Positions 46,292 to 53,894 of a stretch of 64,000 nt of DNA are shown here, in pieces. The position numbers and the translations under genes are program-made. The stretch is from Hymenobacter citatus (lineage in GTDB: Bacteria > Bacteroidota > Bacteroidia > Cytophagales > Hymenobacteraceae). The notes below the pieces were generated by a model. It had not been told where the DNA came from. It did no database searches and saw only the letters and a program-made list of their open reading frames with translations. The DNA lies in contig NZ_JACSCY010000003.1 of assembly GCF_014333615.1 (NCBI RefSeq), positions 372,001 through 436,000 of the forward strand. The letters are read 5' to 3'. Position 1 is the stretch's first letter. Every line of letters begins with the position of its first letter.

Positions 46292-47914
46292 ATGCTTCCC
46301 CACAACCTGCACGCTACCATTCTGCTCATTCTGGGCCTGTTGCTGGCCATGCTCCTACTCGTGATGCTGGGGCAGAAGCTGCGCATCTCCTACCCCATCT
46401 TTCTGGTGCTGGCTGGCCTGGCACTCAGCTTTGTGCCGGGGCTGCCGCGCGTGGTCATCGACCCCGACCTTATTTTCCTGATTTTCCTACCCCCTTTGCT
46501 CTACCAGGCTGCTTGGGAAACCTCCTGGAAGGACTTCTGGCGCTGGAAACGGCCCATTATCCTGCTGGCGCTGGGGCTGGTGTTCTTCACCTCTACCCTG
46601 GTGGCCTACGCCTCGCGCCGCCTGATTCCGGGCTTTACGCTGCCGCTGGGCTTTTTACTGGGCGGCATCATCTCCCCGCCCGATGCCGTAGCGGCTACCT
46701 CTGTGTTGCGGGGCGTGCAGGTGCCCAAGCGCATCACCAGCATTCTGGAAGGCGAAAGCCTCATCAACGATGCCAGCAGCCTGATTGTGTTTCGGTTCGC
46801 CCTGGCTACGGTGGTATCGGGCACGTTTGTGTGGCAGGAGGCTATTAGCAGCTTCTTGCTGGTGAGTGGGATGGGCATTGTGATAGGGCTGGCGCTGGCT
46901 CATGGTTTCTACCTCATGCACCGCTACCTGCCTACCACGCCCAGCATCAACACCGTCCTCACCTTTATTGCGCCCTACGGCATGTATCTGGTGGCCGAGG
47001 AGTTTCACTTTTCGGGTGTGCTGGCCGTGGTGAGCGGGGGGCTGTTGATGTCGTTTCGCTCGCACCGGGTGTTCGATGCCGATACGCGCCTGCAGGCCAA
47101 CAGCGTGTGGGCCAGCGTGGGCTTTGCGCTCAATGGTCTGGTGTTTATCCTGATTGGGCTGGAGCTGCCCCAGGTAGTGGAGGGACTGGGTTCCTATTCC
47201 CTGCCCCAGGCCATCACCTACGGTCTGCTCATTAGCGCGTTGGTGATGCTGATTCGGTTGCTGTGGATGTTTCCGGCGGCGTTTGTACCGCGCTGGCTGA
47301 GTGCCAGCATCCGCACTACCGAAGCCAGCCCCGGCTGGCAGGGGCCCGTGGTGATTGGCTGGGCTGGCATGCGCGGCGTGGTGTCGCTGGCCTCGGCGCT
47401 ATCGGTGCCCCTGCTGCTGACGGATGGGCAGGCGTTTCCGCAACGCAACCTGATTCTGTTTATCACCTTCGTCGTGATTCTGGTAACGCTGGTATTTCAG
47501 GGCCTCACCCTACCCCTGGTCATCCGCCTGAGCGGCGTGGGCCAGCTTGAAGAACACATACCCGCCGAGGAGCAGGAGGCCGGCATTCGGCTGCGCCTGC
47601 GCCGCGTGGCCCTCCACTACATGGCCCAGCACTACGCCGCCGATGTGCAGCACAACGAGCTGATTCGGGCCTTGCAGCAGCGCATGCAGGCCGAAGCCCA
47701 GCGCACCGGCAACCTGCTCGAAGCCCTCGACTACGACGAAACCAAGCGCCAAGCCCTGCAACGCTACCACCAGGTACTGTTGCAAGTACTGCACGTGCAG
47801 CGCGAGGAGCTGTTTGTGTTGCGCCGCGAGGATGTGTTCGACGAGGAGATGCTGCGCCACCAGGAGGCCCAGCTCGATCTGGATGAGGCCAAAATCAGCC
47901 ACATGCCGCACTAA
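46292..47914 (+). CDS. CPA1-family Na+/H+ antiporter
   Basis: A 540-residue inner-membrane protein of the NhaP/NHE type. About 12 helices span residues 1-420. The motif GGIISPPDAVAATSVLRG carries the exchange-site aspartate of CPA1 transporters, and EGESLINDASSLIVFRFAL is the second conserved block. GWAGMRGVVSLASALSVPL matches the conserved arginine helix. A cytoplasmic tail of 110 residues (HIPAEEQEAGIRLRLRRVAL onward) is predicted helical and probably regulatory. It exchanges Na+ or K+ for protons. It follows the LuxR-type gene by 110 bases and may be in one unit with it. Confidence 0.92.
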   Translation: MLPHNLHATILLILGLLLAMLLLVMLGQKLRISYPIFLVLAGLALSFVPGLPRVVIDPDLIFLIFLPPLLYQAAWETSWKDFWRWKRPIILLALGLVFFTSTLVAYASRRLIPGFTLPLGFLLGGIISPPDAVAATSVLRGVQVPKRITSILEGESLINDASSLIVFRFALATVVSGTFVWQEAISSFLLVSGMGIVIGLALAHGFYLMHRYLPTTPSINTVLTFIAPYGMYLVAEEFHFSGVLAVVSGGLLMSFRSHRVFDADTRLQANSVWASVGFALNGLVFILIGLELPQVVEGLGSYSLPQAITYGLLISALVMLIRLLWMFPAAFVPRWLSASIRTTEASPGWQGPVVIGWAGMRGVVSLASALSVPLLLTDGQAFPQRNLILFITFVVILVTLVFQGLTLPLVIRLSGVGQLEEHIPAEEQEAGIRLRLRRVALHYMAQHYAADVQHNELIRALQQRMQAEAQRTGNLLEALDYDETKRQALQRYHQVLLQVLHVQREELFVLRREDVFDEEMLRHQEAQLDLDEAKISHMPH

Positions 47915-47964
47915 GATGGGGTAATTAGGCTGTCGATGCGATAGGGAAGTTGATCAATAGGTAG

Positions 47965-48077
47965 GCGCGGTGTAGAGACGCATACTTGCGTCTCGTCGTT
48001 GCTGATGTTGTTTGATAGAACGGTACTGACGCGAGTTATTCAACGATGAGACGCAAGGATGCGTCTCTACACCGCGC
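47965..48077. repeat. GAGACGCA-family palindrome, copy 3
   Basis: Arm GCGCGGTGTAGAGACGCATA continuing CTTGCGTCTCGTCGTTG, and its near complement at 48041-48077, with an unrelated 40-base centre. Same arm architecture as the copy at 30989. Confidence 0.87.
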
Positions 48078-48465
48078 AGTACTGTCGTGCTTGCGCGACT
48101 TACAAAACAGGCGCTTTTATTTCTGCGCCTTCTGCGGGCTATACACGCCTGTACCACGCGCCACCTAAAATTCAGTAGTGACACGGTAAAATCCGGTGTC
48201 GGAAACAGCCAGTTTTGGAGCAAGCATGACGGCGGGCAGGCTGAAGAAGGACTGATAGCCGCACAGGTACCTATAGCGGCGGCACACCGCACATGCCGCT
48301 AAACTTTTATCGTGGTTCATCATGATTGCAGGGCCATCTACCACGGAGTTCGGTAGCAGCTAACAGCAATAGACAGCCCGCTGGCTCAGCTTATCAGGTA
48401 CGCGTTGTCTGTCGGGCGCATCGGCGCATCCGGCACTATGTATATACTTTATAAAGTAACGTGTC
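48078..48465. other. Leader region upstream of the patatin gene
   Basis: No convincing gene in 388 bases. It holds CTAAAATTCAGT at 48165-48176 followed six bases later by ACGGTA, a pair repeated at 53756-53779. It ends in an AT-rich palindrome just before the patatin start. A minus-strand frame ending in LLNFRW can be read here, but it has no support. Confidence 0.45.
48445..48459. promoter_or_regulatory. Palindrome TACTTTATAAAGTA before the patatin start
   Basis: A perfect 14-bp palindrome ends eight bases before the patatin ATG. Its right part TTTATAAAGTAA recurs at 55395-55406, upstream of the last gene of the cluster. It could be an operator or overlap a promoter -7 element (TATACTTT). 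Low certainty. Confidence 0.35.
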
Positions 48466-51400
48466 ATGGATGTAGCAACCGAATTATCTACGCGCCTTGC
48501 GGGCTACGTGGGCTTGGTGCAGGATGTGCTGGCGCTCTTATCTGACAATGAGCGCACGGCCCTCAATCTTACTACGTCCAGATTCCAACGCCCCGACTTG
48601 CTCGCGCTCCGCCTACCCCAGGATGCAGGTCCGTTGCGGGTGCATTTGCTGGCCATCCTGGGTGCCTACCCCGGCCTGCTAACGGGCGCCCTAGAAATGG
48701 CAGCCCCCGACCAGCACCTAAGCCTTGCCGACAAACACCACCACGATACTCCCAAAACGCGGCAGCTGCAACAAGACCATCTGCTTGCCTTTGTGGCGCA
48801 GGTGGAGCGGCTACTAACCCACGTGTTGCTACCCCATCGGGATTTCCTCCGCGACAGCCTTGCCAAAAAGGCCGGTATGGCCGGGCTATCGGCCACGGCC
48901 GCCTCACCACCGCCCGACCACTGGCGCTATGCTATTCGGGCGCTGCTGTATGCGAATCCCGAAATCAGGGTGGCTGTGCTCGATGCCCTGGCGCCGTATG
49001 AGCCTATTTTGGTTGCCAAAGCCCGGCAAGTGCTGGAGCAGCGCAAAGCTGTGGGTCCAGAAGGGAGAAGAAGGCTGCTCACCGACGACCGATACCGCGA
49101 CAAGGTGCTTGGTGCGGGCAAAAGCTCCCTACCCTTTGAGGTGGTGTTTCGGTGTGAGCTGAAGGAAGTAGAGGCCCGCCGCAATGCCCGGCCAGAAAAC
49201 CGCCACTATCAGACCCCGACCCTACCCGAATCGTTCGACGCCTGGCAGCGGGCCGACGGGCTGGGCCTGTGCGGCCTGGCTTTCTCGGGCGGCGGCATCC
49301 GGTCGGCTACCTTCAACCTGGGCATTTTGCAGGGCCTGGCCGGCAAGGGCTGGCTGCCGCGGGTCGACTACCTCTCCACGGTCTCGGGCGGGAGCTACCT
49401 GGGGGCGTGGTTTTCGGCGTGGGTGAAGCGCGCCGGCTCCCTCGACAAGGTAGTAGACCGCCTGTGCCCCGACCTTACCCCCGAGCCCCGTGCCGAAGAA
49501 GTGCGCCCTATTCGCTGGCTGCGCATGTACAGCAACTACCTCGCGCCCAATCCCAGCATCATGTCGCAGGACTCCTGGACCATGGGCCTCACCTGGCTGC
49601 GCAATGCGCTACTGAATCAGTTGATACTCGTGCTGGCCCTGGGAGCGGTAGTAGCGCTGAGCATTGCCCTACAACAGTTGTGGCGCGGCCCCACAGGCTG
49701 GACGCAGCAGCCCAGCGGCTGGTCTGCGCTGCTCACGGTGCTCACGCTGGGCGCGGGCCTGGCGGGCGGCTTTGGCATGAGCATGTACAAGGCCGGTCAC
49801 CGCTGGCCGCCCCGGCTGCGCGTGCGGCGGCTGGTAACGCTCACACTGCTGCTGAGCATGGTGGGGGCCTTTCTGGCCAGCGCCCTTATGGTGCACTGGC
49901 TGCCGCCTACCCTCGCCCCCCCGGCCCTACGCTGGACGGCCTACTGGCCGGTAGGCGCCTGGGTGGTGGCCACCCTGTTTGGCGTGCTCCTGCTTATTGC
50001 CGTCATCGGGCGCTACGACCGTTGCTTCTACAACGTAGAAGACCAACTGCCTCGCAAGCGTTGGAAAAAGCGGCTTGCCTGGGTCTGGATTGGCTTTTGG
50101 AGCCTGCTGGCGGCGGTGGTGGGGCTGGTAGCCTTGCTGGCGGTGTGGCACGGGCTGTTCACGCTGTTTCATTACTCACTTTCGCCTAGTCCTGAGCAGC
50201 AGCCCGGCATAGGATCGTTCGACTACTTTGCGCGGGCTACCGATACGCTGTTTTACCAAGTGCTGCGGCAACGGGTGGCGCCGTTTACCCCGCTGTACAT
50301 GGATCTGGCTTTTCTGCTGGGGCTGCCGCTGGTGCTGGAAGCGCTGGCCGTAACGGTTATCGCCCGCATGGCGCTGCTGGGCCGCAACTTCCCCGACGAG
50401 CGGCGCGAGTGGTGGGGGCGCCTGGGGGCCGTCATCAACCTGACGGCCGTGCTGTGGCTGGTGGTGGTAGGCAGTACTTTCGTGGGGCCCTACCTGTTCG
50501 AGGTTATCCAGAACAGCCTAGCCGCCAAGGTGGCCGCCACTGGTTGGGCAGCCTTGGTGGCAGCCGCAGTGCGCTGGGCGTATAGTGCCCGCACCCCCGC
50601 CCAACCCGACCAGCCCGGCGCCAGCTCCTGGGTAGACACCCTGCTAAGCGTAGGCCCCTACGCCTTTGGGCTGGGCCTGCTGCTGCTGATTGCAGCGCTG
50701 GTAAAAACGTTGCTGGTACAGGTGGAGTGGGTCATTGCCGATGAGGCCCTGCGGGCGTTTGCGCTGGCCGGCGTGCTGGGCGCAGTGGCCTTGCTCCTGG
50801 CCTGGCGCATCGATGTCAATGAGTTTTCGTTGCACCACTTCTACCGCAACCGCCTCACGCGCGCCTACCTGGGGGCCTCGCGCAGGCGCTCCGAGCGCGC
50901 CCACACCGCCAACCCCTTCACCAGCTTCGACCGACTAGACGACCTCAAGCTGTGTCGCCTGCGCCGACACGACCCACTCCAATTCGACAAGCCCTATGAC
51001 GCGCCCTACCTGATCATCAACGCCGCGCTGAATGCCACTGTGGTAACGGACCTGGCCCGTCAGGACCGTAAGGCCGAGTCCTTCGTGTTCACGCCCCACT
51101 ACTGCGGCTTCGATTTCACGAGCCTGCGGGCCGTGAACCCTACCGTGCCGTCGGCCGACTTTGGCTACCGCCCTACCCGCCAATACGCCTACCCCGAGGG
51201 CAACGGCCCGGCGCTGGGCACAGCCCTTACCATATCCGGGGCGGCTGCCAACCCCAACTGCGGGTACAGCTCGTCGCCGGCTTCGGCTTTCCTGCTCACG
51301 CTGTTCAACATCCGGCTGGGGTGGTGGATGGGTAACCCCTGGCGGGAAGATACCTGGCGCCACTCGGGCCCGCGCCTGGGCCTGCTCTACCTGCTGAAAG

Positions 51401-52074
51401 ACCTGGTGGGCCGCTCCGGCACCGACGACCGGTACGTGAACCTCTCCGACGGCGGCCACTTCGACAACATGGGCGTGTATGAGCTGGTGCGCCGCCGCTG
51501 CCGCTTCGTTATTGTGGGCGACGGCGAGGAGGACCACCTGTTTTCGTGCGAGGGGCTGGCCAACGCCATCCGCCGCTGTCGGGTGGATTTTGGGGTGGAA
51601 ATAGACTTAGACGTGACGCCCATCACCAACCGCACCAACCGGGTTTCCAAGCGCCATTATGCCATCGGCACCATCAGCTACCCCGAAGACCCACCGCGCC
51701 AGCCCTCGGGGCGCATCCTCTACCTCAAGTCGTCGCTGACGGGCAACGAGCCGACCGACATACGCGAGTACGCCGAGAAAAACGCCGATTTCCCGCACCA
51801 GTCCACGGCCGACCAATTCTTCAATGAGTCGCAGTTTGAGAGCTACCGGCGGCTGGGGCTGCACCTGGTAGAGGAATTGAACCGCCACGTACCGCTTGCC
51901 CTCGGGCCCACCCGCTCGCTGGCGGCCGTGTTCGATCAGCTCCAGCAGACCGTAGCGCCCCCGCCGTCTCAGAAGTCGGTTACCAAGCACCGTATTCACA
52001 CACACGCCAACCATCACTACCACTATGCCCATTACCGCTACCTACGAAATCAAACCGGGCGACACACTGGCTAA
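48466..52074 (+). CDS. Patatin-like phospholipase with inserted multi-helix membrane domain
   Basis: A 1202-residue protein. Residues 1-230 are a helical region. The patatin fold starts at GLCGLAFSGGGIRSATFNLG (oxyanion GGGIR, about residue 270). The nucleophile is in STVSGGSYLGAW (Ser307). The Asp partner is in LSDGGHFDNMGVYEL (Asp995). Between them lie about 690 residues with roughly nine hydrophobic helices, for example LILVLALGAVVALSIALQQL, VTLTLLLSMVGAFLASALMV, VVATLFGVLLLIAVI and FGLGLLLLIAALVKTLLV. The catalytic dyad is thus split by a membrane module. Predicted activity: lipid acyl hydrolysis at the membrane. The C-terminal 30 residues are rich in His and Tyr and overlap the LysM gene by 50 bases. 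Confidence 0.85.
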   Translation: MDVATELSTRLAGYVGLVQDVLALLSDNERTALNLTTSRFQRPDLLALRLPQDAGPLRVHLLAILGAYPGLLTGALEMAAPDQHLSLADKHHHDTPKTRQLQQDHLLAFVAQVERLLTHVLLPHRDFLRDSLAKKAGMAGLSATAASPPPDHWRYAIRALLYANPEIRVAVLDALAPYEPILVAKARQVLEQRKAVGPEGRRRLLTDDRYRDKVLGAGKSSLPFEVVFRCELKEVEARRNARPENRHYQTPTLPESFDAWQRADGLGLCGLAFSGGGIRSATFNLGILQGLAGKGWLPRVDYLSTVSGGSYLGAWFSAWVKRAGSLDKVVDRLCPDLTPEPRAEEVRPIRWLRMYSNYLAPNPSIMSQDSWTMGLTWLRNALLNQLILVLALGAVVALSIALQQLWRGPTGWTQQPSGWSALLTVLTLGAGLAGGFGMSMYKAGHRWPPRLRVRRLVTLTLLLSMVGAFLASALMVHWLPPTLAPPALRWTAYWPVGAWVVATLFGVLLLIAVIGRYDRCFYNVEDQLPRKRWKKRLAWVWIGFWSLLAAVVGLVALLAVWHGLFTLFHYSLSPSPEQQPGIGSFDYFARATDTLFYQVLRQRVAPFTPLYMDLAFLLGLPLVLEALAVTVIARMALLGRNFPDERREWWGRLGAVINLTAVLWLVVVGSTFVGPYLFEVIQNSLAAKVAATGWAALVAAAVRWAYSARTPAQPDQPGASSWVDTLLSVGPYAFGLGLLLLIAALVKTLLVQVEWVIADEALRAFALAGVLGAVALLLAWRIDVNEFSLHHFYRNRLTRAYLGASRRRSERAHTANPFTSFDRLDDLKLCRLRRHDPLQFDKPYDAPYLIINAALNATVVTDLARQDRKAESFVFTPHYCGFDFTSLRAVNPTVPSADFGYRPTRQYAYPEGNGPALGTALTISGAAANPNCGYSSSPASAFLLTLFNIRLGWWMGNPWREDTWRHSGPRLGLLYLLKDLVGRSGTDDRYVNLSDGGHFDNMGVYELVRRRCRFVIVGDGEEDHLFSCEGLANAIRRCRVDFGVEIDLDVTPITNRTNRVSKRHYAIGTISYPEDPPRQPSGRILYLKSSLTGNEPTDIREYAEKNADFPHQSTADQFFNESQFESYRRLGLHLVEELNRHVPLALGPTRSLAAVFDQLQQTVAPPPSQKSVTKHRIHTHANHHYHYAHYRYLRNQTGRHTG

Positions 52075-52786
52075 AGTCGCGGCCAAGTACAAGCTGACGC
52101 TTAGCACCCTGCTGGCAGCCAACCCGCAAATCACCAACCCAAACGTTGTAGTGGTGGGGCAGCTGCTGGTTATTCCGAGCCGCGTGCCCGACCCCGCCCC
52201 TACCCTTACCAACTACGACGGCCTCACGCCCGCGCCCGGCACCATTGAAATCAACGCGGCCAAGCTCATTCACCCGCCCCTGACCAACGAAGAAGCGGCC
52301 CGCACGGCCACCGTGTATACCGAAGTTATCGACCAGTTTGCCGTGGGCAAAAATCCACGCTACCGCCCCCGCGACGGCAACACCTATTGCAATATCTTTC
52401 TCTGGGATGTGACCCGCGCCATGCACTGCGAAATTCCGCACTGGGTGAATGCGCAGGGCAATCCGGCCGAGCCGTTTCAGGCCGGCGCCAGTGAGATGAA
52501 TGTGAATGGCACGCTCACGTGGCTCACCAACCAGGGCACCCGACACTTTGGCTGGAAGCCCACCGACGCGGCCGATGCTCAGCGCTGCGCCAACGAGGGC
52601 CACCCGGCCGTGGCGCTCTGGCGCAATCCCACTGGCGGCCACGGCCACACGGCCGTGGTGCGCCCTGGCGCGTTGCTGGCTGGTCGTGGTGCGGCTATTG
52701 CGCAGGCCGGGCGCCTCTGCTTCAACCTGGGCCACATCAAAGACGGCTTCGGCAACCTGACCCCAAAGTTCTACGTGCATGGATGA
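52025..52786 (+). CDS. LysM-domain protein with CHAP/NlpC-like cysteine-hydrolase domain
   Basis: A 253-residue protein. Residues 5-53 are one LysM module (ATYEIKPGDTLAKVAAKYKL, LLAANPQITNP, VVGQLLVIPS), a peptidoglycan- or chitin-binding unit. The C-terminal 150 residues carry Cys122 in GNTYCNIFLWDV and a His block GGHGHTAVVRP (His206/208), in the order of CHAP/NlpC-P60 peptidases (Cys...His). It would cleave cell-wall peptides or amides. There is no signal peptide, so it needs another export route or acts after lysis. The start lies inside the 3' end of the patatin gene, implying coupled translation and a joint function. Confidence 0.78.
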   Translation: MPITATYEIKPGDTLAKVAAKYKLTLSTLLAANPQITNPNVVVVGQLLVIPSRVPDPAPTLTNYDGLTPAPGTIEINAAKLIHPPLTNEEAARTATVYTEVIDQFAVGKNPRYRPRDGNTYCNIFLWDVTRAMHCEIPHWVNAQGNPAEPFQAGASEMNVNGTLTWLTNQGTRHFGWKPTDAADAQRCANEGHPAVALWRNPTGGHGHTAVVRPGALLAGRGAAIAQAGRLCFNLGHIKDGFGNLTPKFYVHG

Positions 52787-52831
52787 TGAGCCGACCACCA
52801 CGTATTGGTAGAGCACGTGCTGCTCTTACTC

Positions 52832-52943
52832 GTCATGTTGAGCGCAGCGGAGCGGAGTCGAAACATCTCGCGTGCTCCCGGTAATTTCCTGACGATTAGG
52901 ATTAGCGTAGCACGCGAGATGTTTCGACTCCGCTCAACATGAC
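52832..52943. repeat. REP-like palindrome in the patatin-cluster
   Basis: Arms GTCATGTTGAGCGCAGCGGA and CGGAGTCGAAACATCTCGCG with their near complements, ending CAACATGAC. The core differs from the GGACCTTCTC type and resembles the copy at 19703 (ATCTCG inner arm). It lies between the LysM gene and the next gene. Confidence 0.87.
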
Positions 52944-52993
52944 GGGCAACGAAAAACCTAGACCCCAAGACCCTAAGCCCCCAAGACCCCACT

Positions 52994-53659
52994 ATGGCTA
53001 CCCTTCTCCAACCCGATACCGTATTTGAGCCCTCGGCCGTGCTGGGGCAGCAGGCGCTGCTGGGTAACCTCAGCCGGGAGGTGCTACCCATTACCACCCA
53101 GGCCGTGCGCATGAGCCTGAAGTCGGTGTTCATCAACCGGATTCGGGAGTTGGGGAGAGGCGAGATTCAGGTGATTAGTGTGGTGACGGATGGCGTATCG
53201 GCAGAGCCGATTCAGCTGTGCTCGGAGGTGTACCGAAACGTCAGAAGGCGCACAACCCTACCCATTGGCCCCGGCGGTATCACGCTCTACCGCACCCAGG
53301 CCGAGGGCAAAATCCCGCCCTTTCTGGACTACCGCATCTTGGTGATGGAGCTGGACGATGACGCCCGTCAGGCCGGCGACCTGCTGGACCAGGTGCGCCA
53401 GGACAGCCAGTTTCAGAGCTTCCGCGACTCGCTGTTGCAGGTAACTACTTTCACGGCGCCGCAGATTGCCCTCATTGGCGCTGCCACCGACTTCACCCTC
53501 AACATCATTGCCAAGCTCCTGAAAGCCAACAAAGACGATCAGCTGTATCTGCTGCGCGGCTCCTTCGACAACGCCTTCGACGACCTGGGTGTGGGCTTTG
53601 GTGAAATAACCCAGGGCAACCGCAACGTGACGGTGAAGTACCAGGTGGAAGCGGTGTAG
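52994..53659 (+). CDS. Unknown soluble protein of the patatin cluster
   Basis: A 221-residue protein without a signal peptide. The first half is beta-rich (SLKSVFINRIRELGRGEIQV, ISVVTDGVSAEPIQLCSEVY, LPIGPGGITLYRTQAEGKIP, PPFLDYRILVMELDDDARQ). A helical middle follows, with a hydrophobic stretch (APQIALIGAATDFTLNIIAKLL). The end is LYLLRGSFDNAFDDLGVGFG with a closing strand. The beta part with clustered acidic residues would suit a C2-like fold, but I do not recognise the family. It lies third in a run of same-strand genes and is separated from the LysM gene by a palindrome. Confidence 0.7.
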   Translation: MATLLQPDTVFEPSAVLGQQALLGNLSREVLPITTQAVRMSLKSVFINRIRELGRGEIQVISVVTDGVSAEPIQLCSEVYRNVRRRTTLPIGPGGITLYRTQAEGKIPPFLDYRILVMELDDDARQAGDLLDQVRQDSQFQSFRDSLLQVTTFTAPQIALIGAATDFTLNIIAKLLKANKDDQLYLLRGSFDNAFDDLGVGFGEITQGNRNVTVKYQVEAV

Positions 53660-53894
53660 GAAAGGAACAGAAACGCCCGGTATGCCGTGAGCTCCCAGAC
53701 TACTTTCCTATCCGTGCGCCGGCTGCCGAATGGCCGCTACCGCACGAGCGACAGGCTAAAATTCAGTGTTGGTACGGTACGAGTGGACCGAAGGACATAG
53801 TAGATTTAATACATTGAACAGTAGTTGTTTAGCACACAGCTGGCGCATGTTCTGAATCAAGTATTTTTCTATTTCCATCAAACCCATTTTTGTC

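Noticed and set aside
48180..48292. Minus-strand frame of about 112 codons between the antiporter and patatin genes
   Set aside because: It has many Cys and no recognisable domain, and part is repeat DNA; not supported as a gene.
49269..50189. A 306-codon plus-strand frame inside the patatin gene
   Set aside because: Shifted frame, rich in Arg, Pro and Ala; the patatin frame carries the motifs.
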